DNA of 52,254 nucleotides, from contig UQCF01000016.1 of NCBI GenBank assembly GCA_900539465.1, forward strand, positions 1-52,254. The letters run 5' to 3'. A program made the position numbers and the translations under genes. How positions within the stretch are numbered: the first letter of the stretch is position 1; each line of letters starts with the position of its first letter. The notes under the pieces are model-generated. The model saw nothing but the letters and a program-made list of their open reading frames with translations. It was not told the origin of the DNA and did not search any database. The stretch comes from an uncultured Ruminococcus sp. Lineage in GTDB: Bacteria > Bacillota > Clostridia > Oscillospirales > Acutalibacteraceae. This document shows, piece by piece, positions 17,326 to 25,313 of this stretch.

Positions 17326-17475
17326 ATGGGAGAGCTTACGCAGGAGAAAGCGATTGTTTTGCTGTTTGTTATTGCCGCAGCTGCGGCAGTGATTGCAGGG
17401 GTTGCAATAGCTTTTAATATAAAAAAAGCCGCGAAGCTTTTTCGCGACGATAATGACGATGATAAAGACAAATAA
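17326..17475 (+). CDS. Small single-pass membrane protein
   Basis: A 49-residue ORF 2 bp after the ABC pair. Residues 9-30 form one hydrophobic helix rich in Ala and Val; the tail KKAAKLFRDD ends in a run of Asp and Lys. The ribosome binding site is only AAGGTG, 7-8 bp before the ATG, partly inside the end of the ABC gene. A terminator follows at once, which supports it as the last gene of the operon. It might be a small accessory subunit of the exporter, but that is inference from position only. Confidence 0.55.
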   Translation: MGELTQEKAIVLLFVIAAAAAVIAGVAIAFNIKKAAKLFRDDNDDDKDK

Positions 17476-17478
17476 ATA

Positions 17479-17512
17479 ACTCGGGTTCACTTAAATGAGC
17501 CCGAGTTTTTTT
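17479..17512 (+). terminator. Rho-independent terminator
   Basis: ACTCGGGTTCA and TGAGCCCGAGT form a near-perfect 11-bp stem, followed by TTTTTTT. It closes the mntP-side ABC operon. Confidence 0.93.
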
Positions 17513-17523
17513 GTATCGTTATT

Positions 17524-18243
17524 TCAGTTTGCAAGCATCAATACGGCATAATCTTTTCCGCCGGATCTTATCATGGCTATGCCGAAGCGTTTATATTTGC
17601 CGTTGAGCATAACCTCACGGTGTCCCAGGGTTGACTCCATCCAGTAATTTACTATGTCCCGCGCACTGTCAAATCTGGTTGCCCAGGCAATGTTTTCGCC
17701 TGTTGCTTTCGGCTTTGTTACGCCGTAATCGGCATAAATTGTATTATATTTTCTGCCGTCTGGTCTTGTGTGAGACTGATTTTTGGAGACCTCTTTTGCT
17801 CTTACTCCCGCAAGCTTACACATGGTGTAATCTATGCTCATTTCAGAGACGCCTGCTTTGCGGCGCTCGGCATTGATTGCCGATTTTGCGCTGTTTAAAA
17901 ATGATGAATCATTGACCAGCGCAGGCAGGGAGGAGCCGCTCGGCTTCTCGGTTGTTGTAACCGGCTTTTTGGTTGTTGTGACCGGCTTCTTGGTTTCGGT
18001 GGCCGATTTTTTGGTCGTAGTTGCAGTCGTAGCCGCAGCCGCAGTGCTTTCTTCGGTTGTTTCGGTTTCTGAAGAACTGCTTTCTTCGGACGCAGAGGTT
18101 TTTTCTGTTTCGGAAGTGCTCTGCGAGCTGTTTGAAGCCAAGCTCTTATCCGGAACAGGTTTTTGCTTATCTGTTTTGGTACACGAGCAAAGGCCGAAAA
18201 CTAAAATCAATGCAGATAATGTGGCAATAATGCGCTTTGCCAT
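17524..18243 (-). CDS. CAP/SCP-domain lipoprotein
   Basis: A 239-residue exported protein. A short basic N terminus and hydrophobic core lead to a lipobox-like LCSC with Cys21 as lipid anchor. Residues 25-115 are a low-complexity Ser/Thr/Glu linker with the repeated unit TTKKPVTTTKKPVTTTEKP, likely spanning the cell wall. Residues 120-239 form a CAP domain of the bacterial YkwD type, with NAERRKAG, GENIAWA and WMESTLGHREVML motifs. The exact activity of bacterial CAP domains is unclear. The second ATG (18243) was chosen because AAGGGG lies 9 bp upstream of it and abuts the first ATG at 18252. Confidence 0.88.
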   Translation of the reverse strand: MAKRIIATLSALILVFGLCSCTKTDKQKPVPDKSLASNSSQSTSETEKTSASEESSSSETETTEESTAAAATTATTTKKSATETKKPVTTTKKPVTTTEKPSGSSLPALVNDSSFLNSAKSAINAERRKAGVSEMSIDYTMCKLAGVRAKEVSKNQSHTRPDGRKYNTIYADYGVTKPKATGENIAWATRFDSARDIVNYWMESTLGHREVMLNGKYKRFGIAMIRSGGKDYAVLMLAN

Positions 18244-18333
18244 ATGTGTCATCCCCTTAAATGTTTTTAGGTAAAATTATAGTATCACTTCCGATTTAAA
18301 ATGTCAATAAAGCAAAAACTTTATCGTAAAATT

Positions 18334-19956
18334 TTATTCGTTTTTAAACCAGCTCATATATTCGCCGCTCAAAACGGCGTTTGCACAGCGTATGCCGTCA
18401 ACGGCGGAGGATACGATTCCGCCGGCATAGCCTGCGCCCTCTCCGCAAGGAAAAAGCCCCCTGAGAGATACGCTTTGATAGTATTCGTCTCTGAGTATCC
18501 GCACAGGCGACGACGAGCGCGTTTCGGGCGCGGTCAAAACAGCGTCCGGCATATCAAAGCCCTTTAACTGTGTGCCCATTTTAACGAGCGCGTCTGCCAT
18601 TGTGTCGGTGACTTTCTTTGGCAGGACTTCTCTTATATCTCCGAGGGTTACCCCCGTAGGGCAGCTCGGCTCAATATTGCCGAGAGTGACAGATTTTTGA
18701 TTTTTGAGAAAATCGCCCACAAGCTGTGCCGGAGCTTTATAATTTTTGCCTGCCAAATCAAAGGCTCTTTTCTCTATTTTGTGCTGAAGCTCAAAGCCCG
18801 CGAGCGGATGCTCACTGCCGAAATCCTCGGGCTCAACGCCGACAAGCACTGCCGAGTTTGAATTTTTGCCGTCGCGTGCGCGGCAGCTCATGCCGTTGAC
18901 AACAACCGTGTTTTTTTCGCTTGCGGCGGCAACAACCGTACCGCCGGGGCACATACAAAAGGTATATGCGCCTCTGCCGCCTTTGGGGTGACAAGAGAGC
19001 TTGTAGCTTGCCGCACCGAGCGCAGGGTGACCTGCAAAAGAGCCGTACTGCGCCCTGTCAATAAATTCTCTCGGATGCTCAATTCTGGCACCCACGGAGA
19101 ATGGCTTTTGCATCATTTTTATTCCGCTTTTATAAAGGCTTTCGACCGTATCTTTTGCGGAGTGACCGACGGCAAGAATAAGCGCGTCGGTTTCAATGTC
19201 GTTCTTTTCACCGTTTTCGTCCTCGTAGGTTACGCCCTGTATCACGCCGTTGTATGAAATTATGTCAGTCATTCGGCAGTTAAATCTGACCTCGCCGCCC
19301 AGAGAAATTATTTTTTGCCTCAAATTTTTTACAACTGCGCGCAGTTTATCCGTACCTATGTGAGGCAGCCATGAGTATAGAATATCCTCGGGTGCGCCGA
19401 ATTCAACAAAATCGAGAAACACTTTTTTGCAAAGAGGGTCTTTGATTCCCGTTGTCAGCTTGCCGTCCGAAAAAGTGCCTGCGCCGCCCTCGCCGAACTG
19501 GACGTTTGATTTTTCGTTCAAAATATTTTTCTGCCAAAAAAGCTCAACGTCTTTTTGCCTTGTGTCAACATCGGGGCCGCGTTCAAGGACAATCGGCATA
19601 AGACCCGCCCTCGCAAGAGTGAGGGCGGCAAACATTCCTCCGGGGCCGAAGCCCGCAACAACGGGGCGCAGATTGCCGGGTCTTTTATTCTCCGGCAAAA
19701 CATAAACAAACGGCTCTGTTTTAAAAGCCTTTTTCGTCTTTGCTTTTGCGAGAATTTTATCCTCGTCGCCGTCAACGGCAACGTCCGCACTGTAAACAAA
19801 AAATAAATCGTCTTTTTTGCGCGAGTCGAGAGATTTTTTTACAACAGAAAAATCTTTTATTTTATCGGGCGAAATCCGCAGAGTTTTTGCCGCAGATTTT
19901 AATATGTCGTTTTTGTCGCCGTCAAGCGGAATTTTTATTTCGTTAACTCTAATCAT
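18334..19956 (-). CDS. FAD-dependent oxidoreductase (COG2509 type)
   Basis: A 540-residue flavoprotein. The N-terminal 95 residues form the ferredoxin-like domain typical of this family (MIRVNEIKIPLDG start). The Rossmann motif follows as VVAGFGPGGMFAALTLARAG, then ERG at the end of the second strand, and the mid-region GEGGAGTFSDGKLTT is a family hallmark. The C-terminal FPCGEGAGYAGGIVSSAVDG segment closes the FAD site. The physiological substrate is not known. It follows ychF in an operon. The start ATG 19956 was preferred over GTG 19965 because related proteins begin MIRI; neither has a clear ribosome binding site. Confidence 0.9.
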   Translation of the reverse strand: MIRVNEIKIPLDGDKNDILKSAAKTLRISPDKIKDFSVVKKSLDSRKKDDLFFVYSADVAVDGDEDKILAKAKTKKAFKTEPFVYVLPENKRPGNLRPVVAGFGPGGMFAALTLARAGLMPIVLERGPDVDTRQKDVELFWQKNILNEKSNVQFGEGGAGTFSDGKLTTGIKDPLCKKVFLDFVEFGAPEDILYSWLPHIGTDKLRAVVKNLRQKIISLGGEVRFNCRMTDIISYNGVIQGVTYEDENGEKNDIETDALILAVGHSAKDTVESLYKSGIKMMQKPFSVGARIEHPREFIDRAQYGSFAGHPALGAASYKLSCHPKGGRGAYTFCMCPGGTVVAAASEKNTVVVNGMSCRARDGKNSNSAVLVGVEPEDFGSEHPLAGFELQHKIEKRAFDLAGKNYKAPAQLVGDFLKNQKSVTLGNIEPSCPTGVTLGDIREVLPKKVTDTMADALVKMGTQLKGFDMPDAVLTAPETRSSSPVRILRDEYYQSVSLRGLFPCGEGAGYAGGIVSSAVDGIRCANAVLSGEYMSWFKNE

Positions 19957-19968
19957 TTTGCTCACACA

Positions 19969-21063
19969 TTATACGTTAAATCTGAAGAGAACAATGTCGC
20001 CGTCTTTCATAACGTATTCTTTGCCCTCACTGCGGACAAGTCCTTTTTCTTTTGCGGCGGTCATTGAACCGCAGGCGATAAGGTCGTCAAAAGATATAAC
20101 CTCTGCTCTGATAAATCCGCGCTCAAAGTCGGAGTGAATTTTGCCTGCCGCCTGGGGAGCTTTTGTACCCTGTTTAATTGTCCATGCTCTGACCTCGGGC
20201 GTGCCGGCGGTGAGATATGAGATAAGACCGAGAAGATGATAACTGCGCTGAATGAGAAGATCGAGTCCACCCTGCTCAATGCCGAGTTCTGAGAGAAACA
20301 TCTCTTTTTCTTCTTTTGAAAGAGGAGCGATTTCCGCCTCAAGCTCCGCACAAATCGGAAGTACCTCGGCGCCCTCTTCTTCTGCAATTTTGCAAACGTC
20401 AACATAGCCCTTGTTTGCGTCAAGTCCGTTGGTGAAATCTTCTTCGCTCATGTTGCAGGCATAGATAACGGGCTTTGCGGTGAGAAGCGCAACGGTTGAA
20501 AGAATTTCTTTTTCGTCCTCGTCGCACTCAACGTTTCTTGCGGGAACACCGTCCTCAAGAGAAGCTTTGAGCCTCTTTAAAAACTCGACTTCTTTTGCAA
20601 GGCTCTTGTCGCCTTTCATTGCCTTTGTGCTGCGGTCAAGCCTGCGCTCAACCATTTCTATGTCTGAGAAGATAAGCTCAAGGTTAATCGTCTCTATATC
20701 TCTTGAGGGGTTGATGCTGCCGTCAACGTGAATAATATCGTCGTTTTCAAAGCAGCGCACAACGTGAATTATTGCATCAACCTCGCGAATGTGCGAGAGA
20801 AATTTGTTGCCGAGACCCTCGCCCTTTGAAGCGCCTTTTACAAGGCCGGCAATGTCAACAAATTCTATAACGGCCGGGGTGGTCTTTGCCGGGTGATACA
20901 TCTCGGTGAGTTTATCCAGCCTTTTATCCGGTACTGCAACAACGCCGACATTCGGTTCTATTGTGCAGAATGCATAGTTGGCAGACTGTGCGCCCGCATT
21001 TGTTATGGCATTAAAAAGTGTGCTTTTGCCGACATTCGGCAGACCTACGATACCTAATTTCAT
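19969..21063 (-). CDS. ychF: Ribosome-binding ATPase YchF (Obg-like)
   Basis: A 364-residue P-loop protein of the TRAFAC class. G1 is GLPNVGKSTLFNA, the NYAFCTIEPN switch is complete, and G3 is DIAGLVKGASKGEGLGN. G4 reads NMSE in place of NKxD, the known reason why this family prefers ATP to GTP. A coiled-coil insertion follows, and the C-terminal TGS-like domain holds IHSDFERGFIRAEVI. It binds ribosomes and is involved in translation and stress responses. It is the promoter-proximal gene of the ychF-oxidoreductase operon. Confidence 0.97.
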   Translation of the reverse strand: MKLGIVGLPNVGKSTLFNAITNAGAQSANYAFCTIEPNVGVVAVPDKRLDKLTEMYHPAKTTPAVIEFVDIAGLVKGASKGEGLGNKFLSHIREVDAIIHVVRCFENDDIIHVDGSINPSRDIETINLELIFSDIEMVERRLDRSTKAMKGDKSLAKEVEFLKRLKASLEDGVPARNVECDEDEKEILSTVALLTAKPVIYACNMSEEDFTNGLDANKGYVDVCKIAEEEGAEVLPICAELEAEIAPLSKEEKEMFLSELGIEQGGLDLLIQRSYHLLGLISYLTAGTPEVRAWTIKQGTKAPQAAGKIHSDFERGFIRAEVISFDDLIACGSMTAAKEKGLVRSEGKEYVMKDGDIVLFRFNV

Positions 21064-21096
21064 TAAAAAACATTCCTTTATATTTTTATATGAAAC

Positions 21097-21125
21097 ATTA
21101 TAGTATCAAAGAGAAAAAATTTCAA
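21097..21125 (-). promoter_or_regulatory. Promoter of ychF
   Basis: On the minus strand TTGAAA (21125-21120) and TATAAT (21102-21097) are 17 bp apart. Confidence 0.8.
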
Positions 21126-21136
21126 CAGATTTCAGA

Positions 21137-21165
21137 TTGAAATTTATTATAACAGGGCTTAAAAT
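21137..21165 (+). promoter_or_regulatory. Promoter of the Gfo/Idh/MocA gene
   Basis: TTGAAA (21137-21142) and TAAAAT (21160-21165) are 17 bp apart, divergent from the ychF promoter. Confidence 0.7.
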
Positions 21166-21196
21166 AAATATGTATTAAATATGAGGAGCGTTGTTT

Positions 21197-22174
21197 ATGA
21201 TAAGATTTGCCGTTATCGGAACAGGCTGGATTGCCGAAGAGTTTGTGAAGGGAGCACAGCTTGTTCCGGGGCTTGAATTTGCAGCGGTTTATTCGAGAAG
21301 CGCGGACAGGGGAAAGACCTTCGCCGAGCCGTTCGGGGGCGCGTCGGTTTATACAAATATATATGACCTTGCAAAAAGCGATTTTGACGCGGTTTATATC
21401 GCGAGCCCGAATTCACTTCATTATGAGCAGAGCAAGCTGATGCTTCAAAGCGGCAAACATGTACTGTGTGAAAAGCCCGTATGTGTTGAGCCGGAGGAAT
21501 ATTCGGAGCTTTGTGAGCTTGCCCATAAAAAAGATTTAATATACTCGGAGGCAATTATGTATTTGCATTTGCCCGAGAGAGAGGCACTTTCTTCTGCATT
21601 AAAAGATATAGGTAATATCACAAGCGCACACTTTGATTTTTCACAACTTTCGTCAAAATATCCGGCACTCAAAAGGGGAGAGCTTCCGAATATTTTTAAT
21701 CCGAAATTTGCAACGGGCTGCCTTATGGATCTCGGCATTTACTGCGTTTATCCGGCGCTCGATCTTTTCGGCGAGCCGAATGAAATTTTTGCGCACTCAA
21801 AATTTTTGCAAACCGGAGCTGACGGCAGCGGAACCGCAGTCTTTAATTATGACGGTATACAGGTGACGCTTACATATTCCAAAACGGGGCAGGACAGATG
21901 CGGCTCGCAAATTCTCGGCGACGAAGGAACGATAGTTATTCCCTCAATTTCAAGGCTTTATAATATGAAAAAAATCGGGAACGACGATGGCGAAAAAATC
22001 ATCAGCGGTTTTAAAGAAAAACACATCTGCATGTCTTATGAGGCAGAGAGCTTTTACAAATGGATAATCAAAAAAAATTGCAGAGTTGATTATGAAAAAA
22101 GCTGCGAAGCGATTTTAAACGCAAATAAAATGCTTCAAAAGATACGCAAAAAAGCAGGCATAATATTCGGATAA
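21197..22174 (+). CDS. Gfo/Idh/MocA-family oxidoreductase
   Basis: A 325-residue NAD(P)-dependent oxidoreductase. The Rossmann motif is VIGTGWIAEEF at the N terminus, and the family EKP motif is LCEKPVCV near residue 95. The C-terminal domain carries GCLMDLGIYCVYPALDLFG, typical of the trans-dihydrodiol dehydrogenase-like branch. The substrate is probably a sugar or cyclitol derivative, which cannot be specified. ATG 21197 has GAGGAG 8 bp upstream and was preferred to the TTG 6 bp earlier. It is monocistronic, with its own promoter. Confidence 0.92.
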   Translation: MIRFAVIGTGWIAEEFVKGAQLVPGLEFAAVYSRSADRGKTFAEPFGGASVYTNIYDLAKSDFDAVYIASPNSLHYEQSKLMLQSGKHVLCEKPVCVEPEEYSELCELAHKKDLIYSEAIMYLHLPEREALSSALKDIGNITSAHFDFSQLSSKYPALKRGELPNIFNPKFATGCLMDLGIYCVYPALDLFGEPNEIFAHSKFLQTGADGSGTAVFNYDGIQVTLTYSKTGQDRCGSQILGDEGTIVIPSISRLYNMKKIGNDDGEKIISGFKEKHICMSYEAESFYKWIIKKNCRVDYEKSCEAILNANKMLQKIRKKAGIIFG

Positions 22175-22246
22175 ATCTTGCTTTAAAATTCTGTTCCGGA
22201 ACCACAAAATCCGGTTCGTATTCTGACTTTTTTTGTGTGTTTTATC

Positions 22247-22286
22247 TTGACAACAGCCATTGACGTGTGTTAAAGTATGATATAAG
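22247..22286 (+). promoter_or_regulatory. Probable promoter region of the surface-fibre locus
   Basis: Two -35-like boxes, TTGACA (22247-22252) and TTGACG (22260-22265), precede TATGAT/TATAAG (22276-22286). No pair has ideal 17-bp spacing, so the exact promoter is uncertain. It is the only promoter-like region before the 16-gene cluster. Confidence 0.4.
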
Positions 22287-22295
22287 TCTAAAAGT

Positions 22296-22341
22296 GTCTA
22301 TGGGTACAGGTGCGCCTATGGACTGATTTAACAGTTTTTTT
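22296..22341 (+). promoter_or_regulatory. Structured leader with attenuator-like T-run before the EAL gene
   Basis: GTCTATGGG (22296-22304) pairs with CCTATGGAC (22315-22323) with two G-U pairs and a 10-nt loop. Directly after it, CTG-atttaa-CAG is followed by seven T. GTTAAA (22269-22274) could also pair with TTTAAC (22328-22333). This may be an attenuator; it matches no riboswitch class I know. Confidence 0.4.
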
Positions 22342-22409
22342 GCACATTAAAGAGCAAAATAACCAAACGTATTTCTAAATCCGAAATTAACTAACGGAGA
22401 GGGTTGCTT

Positions 22410-23150
22410 ATGGAACAAAAAAAATCATCCGGAGGAAAAAGGCTCAGACCCATTGAGCTTTCATATCAGCCGGTGTTTGATATCCATCTCAACATGGCGA
22501 TTGATTATGAGATATCCATGAGGATCAACGACAGAGTTATGGGAGTAATGCTCCCCGAGCAGTTTGTTCCCGTGGCAGAGAAGTCAAACCAGATTTGCCA
22601 GCTCGGTCTCTGGGCTATCGAAGAGTGCTGCGAGGCTATCGGCCGCTGCGAAGCCAGAGAGGCGGACATTAATACTATTATAATGTGGGTATCTATAAAG
22701 CACATTTCAAAAAAGAATTTTGTTCCGCAGGTAATGAAGATTTTAAATAAATACTCCGTAAAGCCCGACAGATTTTGCTTCAATATAAATCAAAGCATCC
22801 TTGAAGCCGTTAAAGACCAGGTAATAGCAAACATCAAACAGCTCAGAGAGCTGGGCTTTAAGGTTTCAATAGACGATTTGGGGCTTGAATACACATCCTT
22901 GAGCAACCTCGGTCAATATGAGGTCGATTATGTCGGAATACACGCTTCGCTCATTGAGGATATACTCGAAAACGAGCGCACGCAAAACATGATTCAGGGC
23001 ATAATTGATTTTTGCAAAAAGATAGAGGTTGAAACAAGAGTTGACGGCATTGACTCCGAAGAAAAAGCAGAGATGCTTAAAAAACTCGGCGTTGACCAGC
23101 TTAAAGGTCCGTTTTACGGCAAGCCCGTCAGCGAAAAAGGCATAGCTTAA
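22410..23150 (+). CDS. Degenerate EAL-domain protein
   Basis: A 246-residue protein made up of one EAL domain. The fold is clear: PIELSYQPVFDI at the start, SIDDLGLEYTSLSNL for the DDFG loop, and a GKP ending. The catalytic set is broken. Glu34 (YEISMR) and Asp155-Asp156 remain, but the usual metal-binding Asn is Ser95, the ELTE Glu is lost (FNINQS), the loop Lys is Gly176, AEGVE is VDGID, and the QG Gln is Lys232. It is therefore unlikely to hydrolyse cyclic di-GMP and may act as a sensor or scaffold. It is the first gene of the fibre locus, with GGAGAGG before the ATG. Confidence 0.88.
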   Translation: MEQKKSSGGKRLRPIELSYQPVFDIHLNMAIDYEISMRINDRVMGVMLPEQFVPVAEKSNQICQLGLWAIEECCEAIGRCEAREADINTIIMWVSIKHISKKNFVPQVMKILNKYSVKPDRFCFNINQSILEAVKDQVIANIKQLRELGFKVSIDDLGLEYTSLSNLGQYEVDYVGIHASLIEDILENERTQNMIQGIIDFCKKIEVETRVDGIDSEEKAEMLKKLGVDQLKGPFYGKPVSEKGIA

Positions 23151-23168
23151 CGAAAGGAGCGAGTTGCA

Positions 23169-23972
23169 TTGGGTAAAAAGAAAAAGAATCAGGAAAACAA
23201 CGCGCCGCAGCTTGACTCCTCGGCAGCCGATAACGGCAATATGGGCAAATATTCGGTTAAAACCAGCTCAAAAAAGATTAACAAAAGAGAAGCTCTTATC
23301 AGAATACTTACAATTATCCTTATAATACTTCTGCTTTTGCTTTTCGGCTTGTTTGCGTGTTCAACATACATAACAAGCGGTAACTTCACCGTTACGACAA
23401 ATGCAGATGCCTACAATGCCGGCATCGCACTGAGTGAAACGAGCGATTTTGCAAACCCCGAGAGAATACTTGAGGGCAGCAAGTTTGAAAATATGCGCGA
23501 GGGTACTTATCCGCTTCTTCCGAGCGACGTTGATAAATACGAAGGCTCAAAGAACTTCCTCACGGAGGACGGAATGTACTACTTCTCATATTCGTTCTAT
23601 GTTAAAAACACAGGTACCGATGACGCGGGCTACAACGCCAAGCTCAATATTGACAGCGTTACGCAGGGTGCGGACGAGGCAGTCAGAGTAATGGTGATTG
23701 TAAACGGCAGCGGCACCGTATACGCCAAGCCGCAGCTTGGCACAAACAGCGTTCTTGAAGAGTACGCTGACAAAAACTTCGCAAGCAACAGGCTTGTTGC
23801 CTCGGTTGCAAACGAAAATTTCAAAGCAGGCGACATGGATAAAATCACCGTTGTCATCTGGTTTGAAGGGGACGATCCTGAATGTGTTGATGATATTCTT
23901 GAGGGAGAGATCAAGTTCTCTATGGACATTAACGTCATAGAAGAGCTTGACAACGGCGGCGAGGCTGCATAG
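23169..23972 (+). CDS. Membrane-anchored surface protein of the fibre locus
   Basis: A 267-residue protein with a basic, Lys/Asn-rich cytoplasmic N terminus (about 45 residues), one strong hydrophobic helix (about residues 46-67) and an extracellular beta-rich domain. The helix ends CSTYITSGNF, not the AWF motif seen in the locus's other exported proteins, so it may stay anchored. The extracellular part has SFYVKNTG, typical of TasA/camelysin-like folds, and an acidic C terminus. TTG at 23169 is the start, with AAAGGAG 8 bp upstream. It follows the EAL gene by 18 bp. Confidence 0.7.
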   Translation: MGKKKKNQENNAPQLDSSAADNGNMGKYSVKTSSKKINKREALIRILTIILIILLLLLFGLFACSTYITSGNFTVTTNADAYNAGIALSETSDFANPERILEGSKFENMREGTYPLLPSDVDKYEGSKNFLTEDGMYYFSYSFYVKNTGTDDAGYNAKLNIDSVTQGADEAVRVMVIVNGSGTVYAKPQLGTNSVLEEYADKNFASNRLVASVANENFKAGDMDKITVVIWFEGDDPECVDDILEGEIKFSMDINVIEELDNGGEAA

Positions 23973-24071
23973 GAAGAGTAAAAGGAGCAACCTTTACTTG
24001 ATTCCCGGGCATAAGTGCTTTTCCTTGAGTTCTTATCGGAATTGATCAACACATAGGATATATATTAACGA

Positions 24072-24107
24072 ATGCGTTTGGCGACGCGTTAACGGTCGCC
24101 AAAGCAT
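24072..24107 (+). repeat. Strong intercistronic hairpin before the major subunit gene
   Basis: ATGC-g-TTTGGCGAC (24072-24085) pairs with GTCGCCAAA-GCAT (24095-24107): 13 bp with one bulged G and no T-run. Placed 13-14 bp before GGAGG, it may protect the 5' end of a processed transcript. Confidence 0.6.
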
Positions 24108-24132
24108 GCGAAATCTTTATGGAGGTAAAGAT

Positions 24133-25080
24133 ATGAAAAAGACAATCAAAAAACGTGCTTTTGTATCAGCGATTGCTATGCTTATCGTTTCTGCGATCGT
24201 TCTTACATCATCGACGTTCGCATGGTTCTCTATGAGCAAGCAGGCAACTGTTGATTCAATGGATCTTACAGTTTCTTCACCTGAAGGAATTCAGATCTCC
24301 GCAAATGCTTCCGCATGGACTGCAAACCTTACGATCGACGAAATCTTTAACACAGACGACACAACCACCAGCCGTTACGACGCTTACGAGGGCAACACCA
24401 ACCTTTATCCCACAGACCTCGTTCCCGTATCGAGCGCATTTGAGTATGCTAACTCTGCAACAGGCGTAGCTAACTTCTACAAAGCTACTCTTAACGATAC
24501 CGGTTATGCCAATGTTTCTGCTATTTCACAGACAGCAGGTAATGCCGACAACGCCGGCCTTATCTCTTTCGACCTTTTCTTTAAGGTTGCTCAGCAGACA
24601 ACTGTTTACTTCGGCACTTCAGAGTTCAAAGACAACAGCTCATCCGATGTTCTTACAGCTCTCAGAGTAGGCTTCACTCCTCTCGGTAACCTTGCTATCG
24701 GCTCAACAGCAGCTGAGGCTCAGGCTCTTAACACATTCACAAGAGGCACAGGCAACATCGTTTACGAAGTAGATTCTATGAACCGTTCTGCAGACGCTAC
24801 TTCTCTCGGCCAGACAACCGGCAGACTTGACACCAAGTATCTCGCAGGTACAGGTGCTTCGGGCCAGACAACAAACGGTATCCTTGACAACAGCTTCACA
24901 CATGCAACAGCTGCTAAGCTCGTTAGAGATACCGACGCTGCAAGCGTTAAGTCATTCACTCTTAACGCAGGCGTTACAAAGATGAGAGTATTCCTTTGGG
25001 TAGAGGGTAACGACGTTGACTGCCAGAACTCTATCGCAGGCGCTGCTTTCACAGCTGCTCTTAAGTTCACAATCGACTAA
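24133..25080 (+). CDS. TasA/camelysin-like exported protein, probable major fibre subunit
   Basis: A 315-residue secreted protein. The N terminus is KKTIKKRA, a 20-residue hydrophobic core, then SSTFAWFSMSK, the SipW-type signal of TasA and camelysin with the AWF motif just after the expected cut. The mature part is Ala/Thr/Ser-rich, with no Cys until near the end (VDCQNS). Codon use differs from neighbours, with many GCT, CTT and AAG codons, which suggests high expression. It is isolated by a strong hairpin before it and two more after it, which fits a separately stabilised, abundant message. The start has GGAGG 7 bp upstream. Confidence 0.8.
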   Translation: MKKTIKKRAFVSAIAMLIVSAIVLTSSTFAWFSMSKQATVDSMDLTVSSPEGIQISANASAWTANLTIDEIFNTDDTTTSRYDAYEGNTNLYPTDLVPVSSAFEYANSATGVANFYKATLNDTGYANVSAISQTAGNADNAGLISFDLFFKVAQQTTVYFGTSEFKDNSSSDVLTALRVGFTPLGNLAIGSTAAEAQALNTFTRGTGNIVYEVDSMNRSADATSLGQTTGRLDTKYLAGTGASGQTTNGILDNSFTHATAAKLVRDTDAASVKSFTLNAGVTKMRVFLWVEGNDVDCQNSIAGAAFTAALKFTID

Positions 25081-25133
25081 TCCTTCGGGGTTATCAATTA
25101 AGAACATAAAAGCCAAATAAATACTTAAAGGAT

Positions 25134-25210
25134 TCGGCAGGGTAGTTGCTCTGCCTTGCCGGATCTCCTCGTCGCCGGGAGCGGTAAGTCTTTGCGGCAG
25201 AGCCGCTCCC
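25134..25210 (+). repeat. Two tandem hairpins after the major subunit gene
   Basis: The first pairs GATTCGGCAGGGTAG with CTCTGCCTTGCCGGATC (about 25132-25165). The second pairs GGGAGCGG (25177-25184) with CCGCTCCC (25203-25210). Neither has a T-run, so they may be transcript-end protectors or a leaky stop that lowers expression of the downstream genes. Confidence 0.55.
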
Positions 25211-25313
25211 TGACCCCCTCTCTTTGCAAGAGCGATTTAAGGATATTATAAAGTATCTTTAAATGACTCTTGCAGATCAAGAAAAACAAAAAATTTCAGA
25301 GGTGAATGTTTAC

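Noticed and set aside
22410..23150. Annotation as an active cyclic-di-GMP phosphodiesterase
   Set aside because: Several residues essential for metal binding and catalysis are replaced, so only the fold and not the activity is supported.
25263..25313. Longer N terminus for the first signal peptidase
   Set aside because: The ATG at 25263 has no ribosome binding site, while AGAGGTG precedes ATG 25314 at a suitable distance, and other SipW-type peptidases begin shortly before the first helix.
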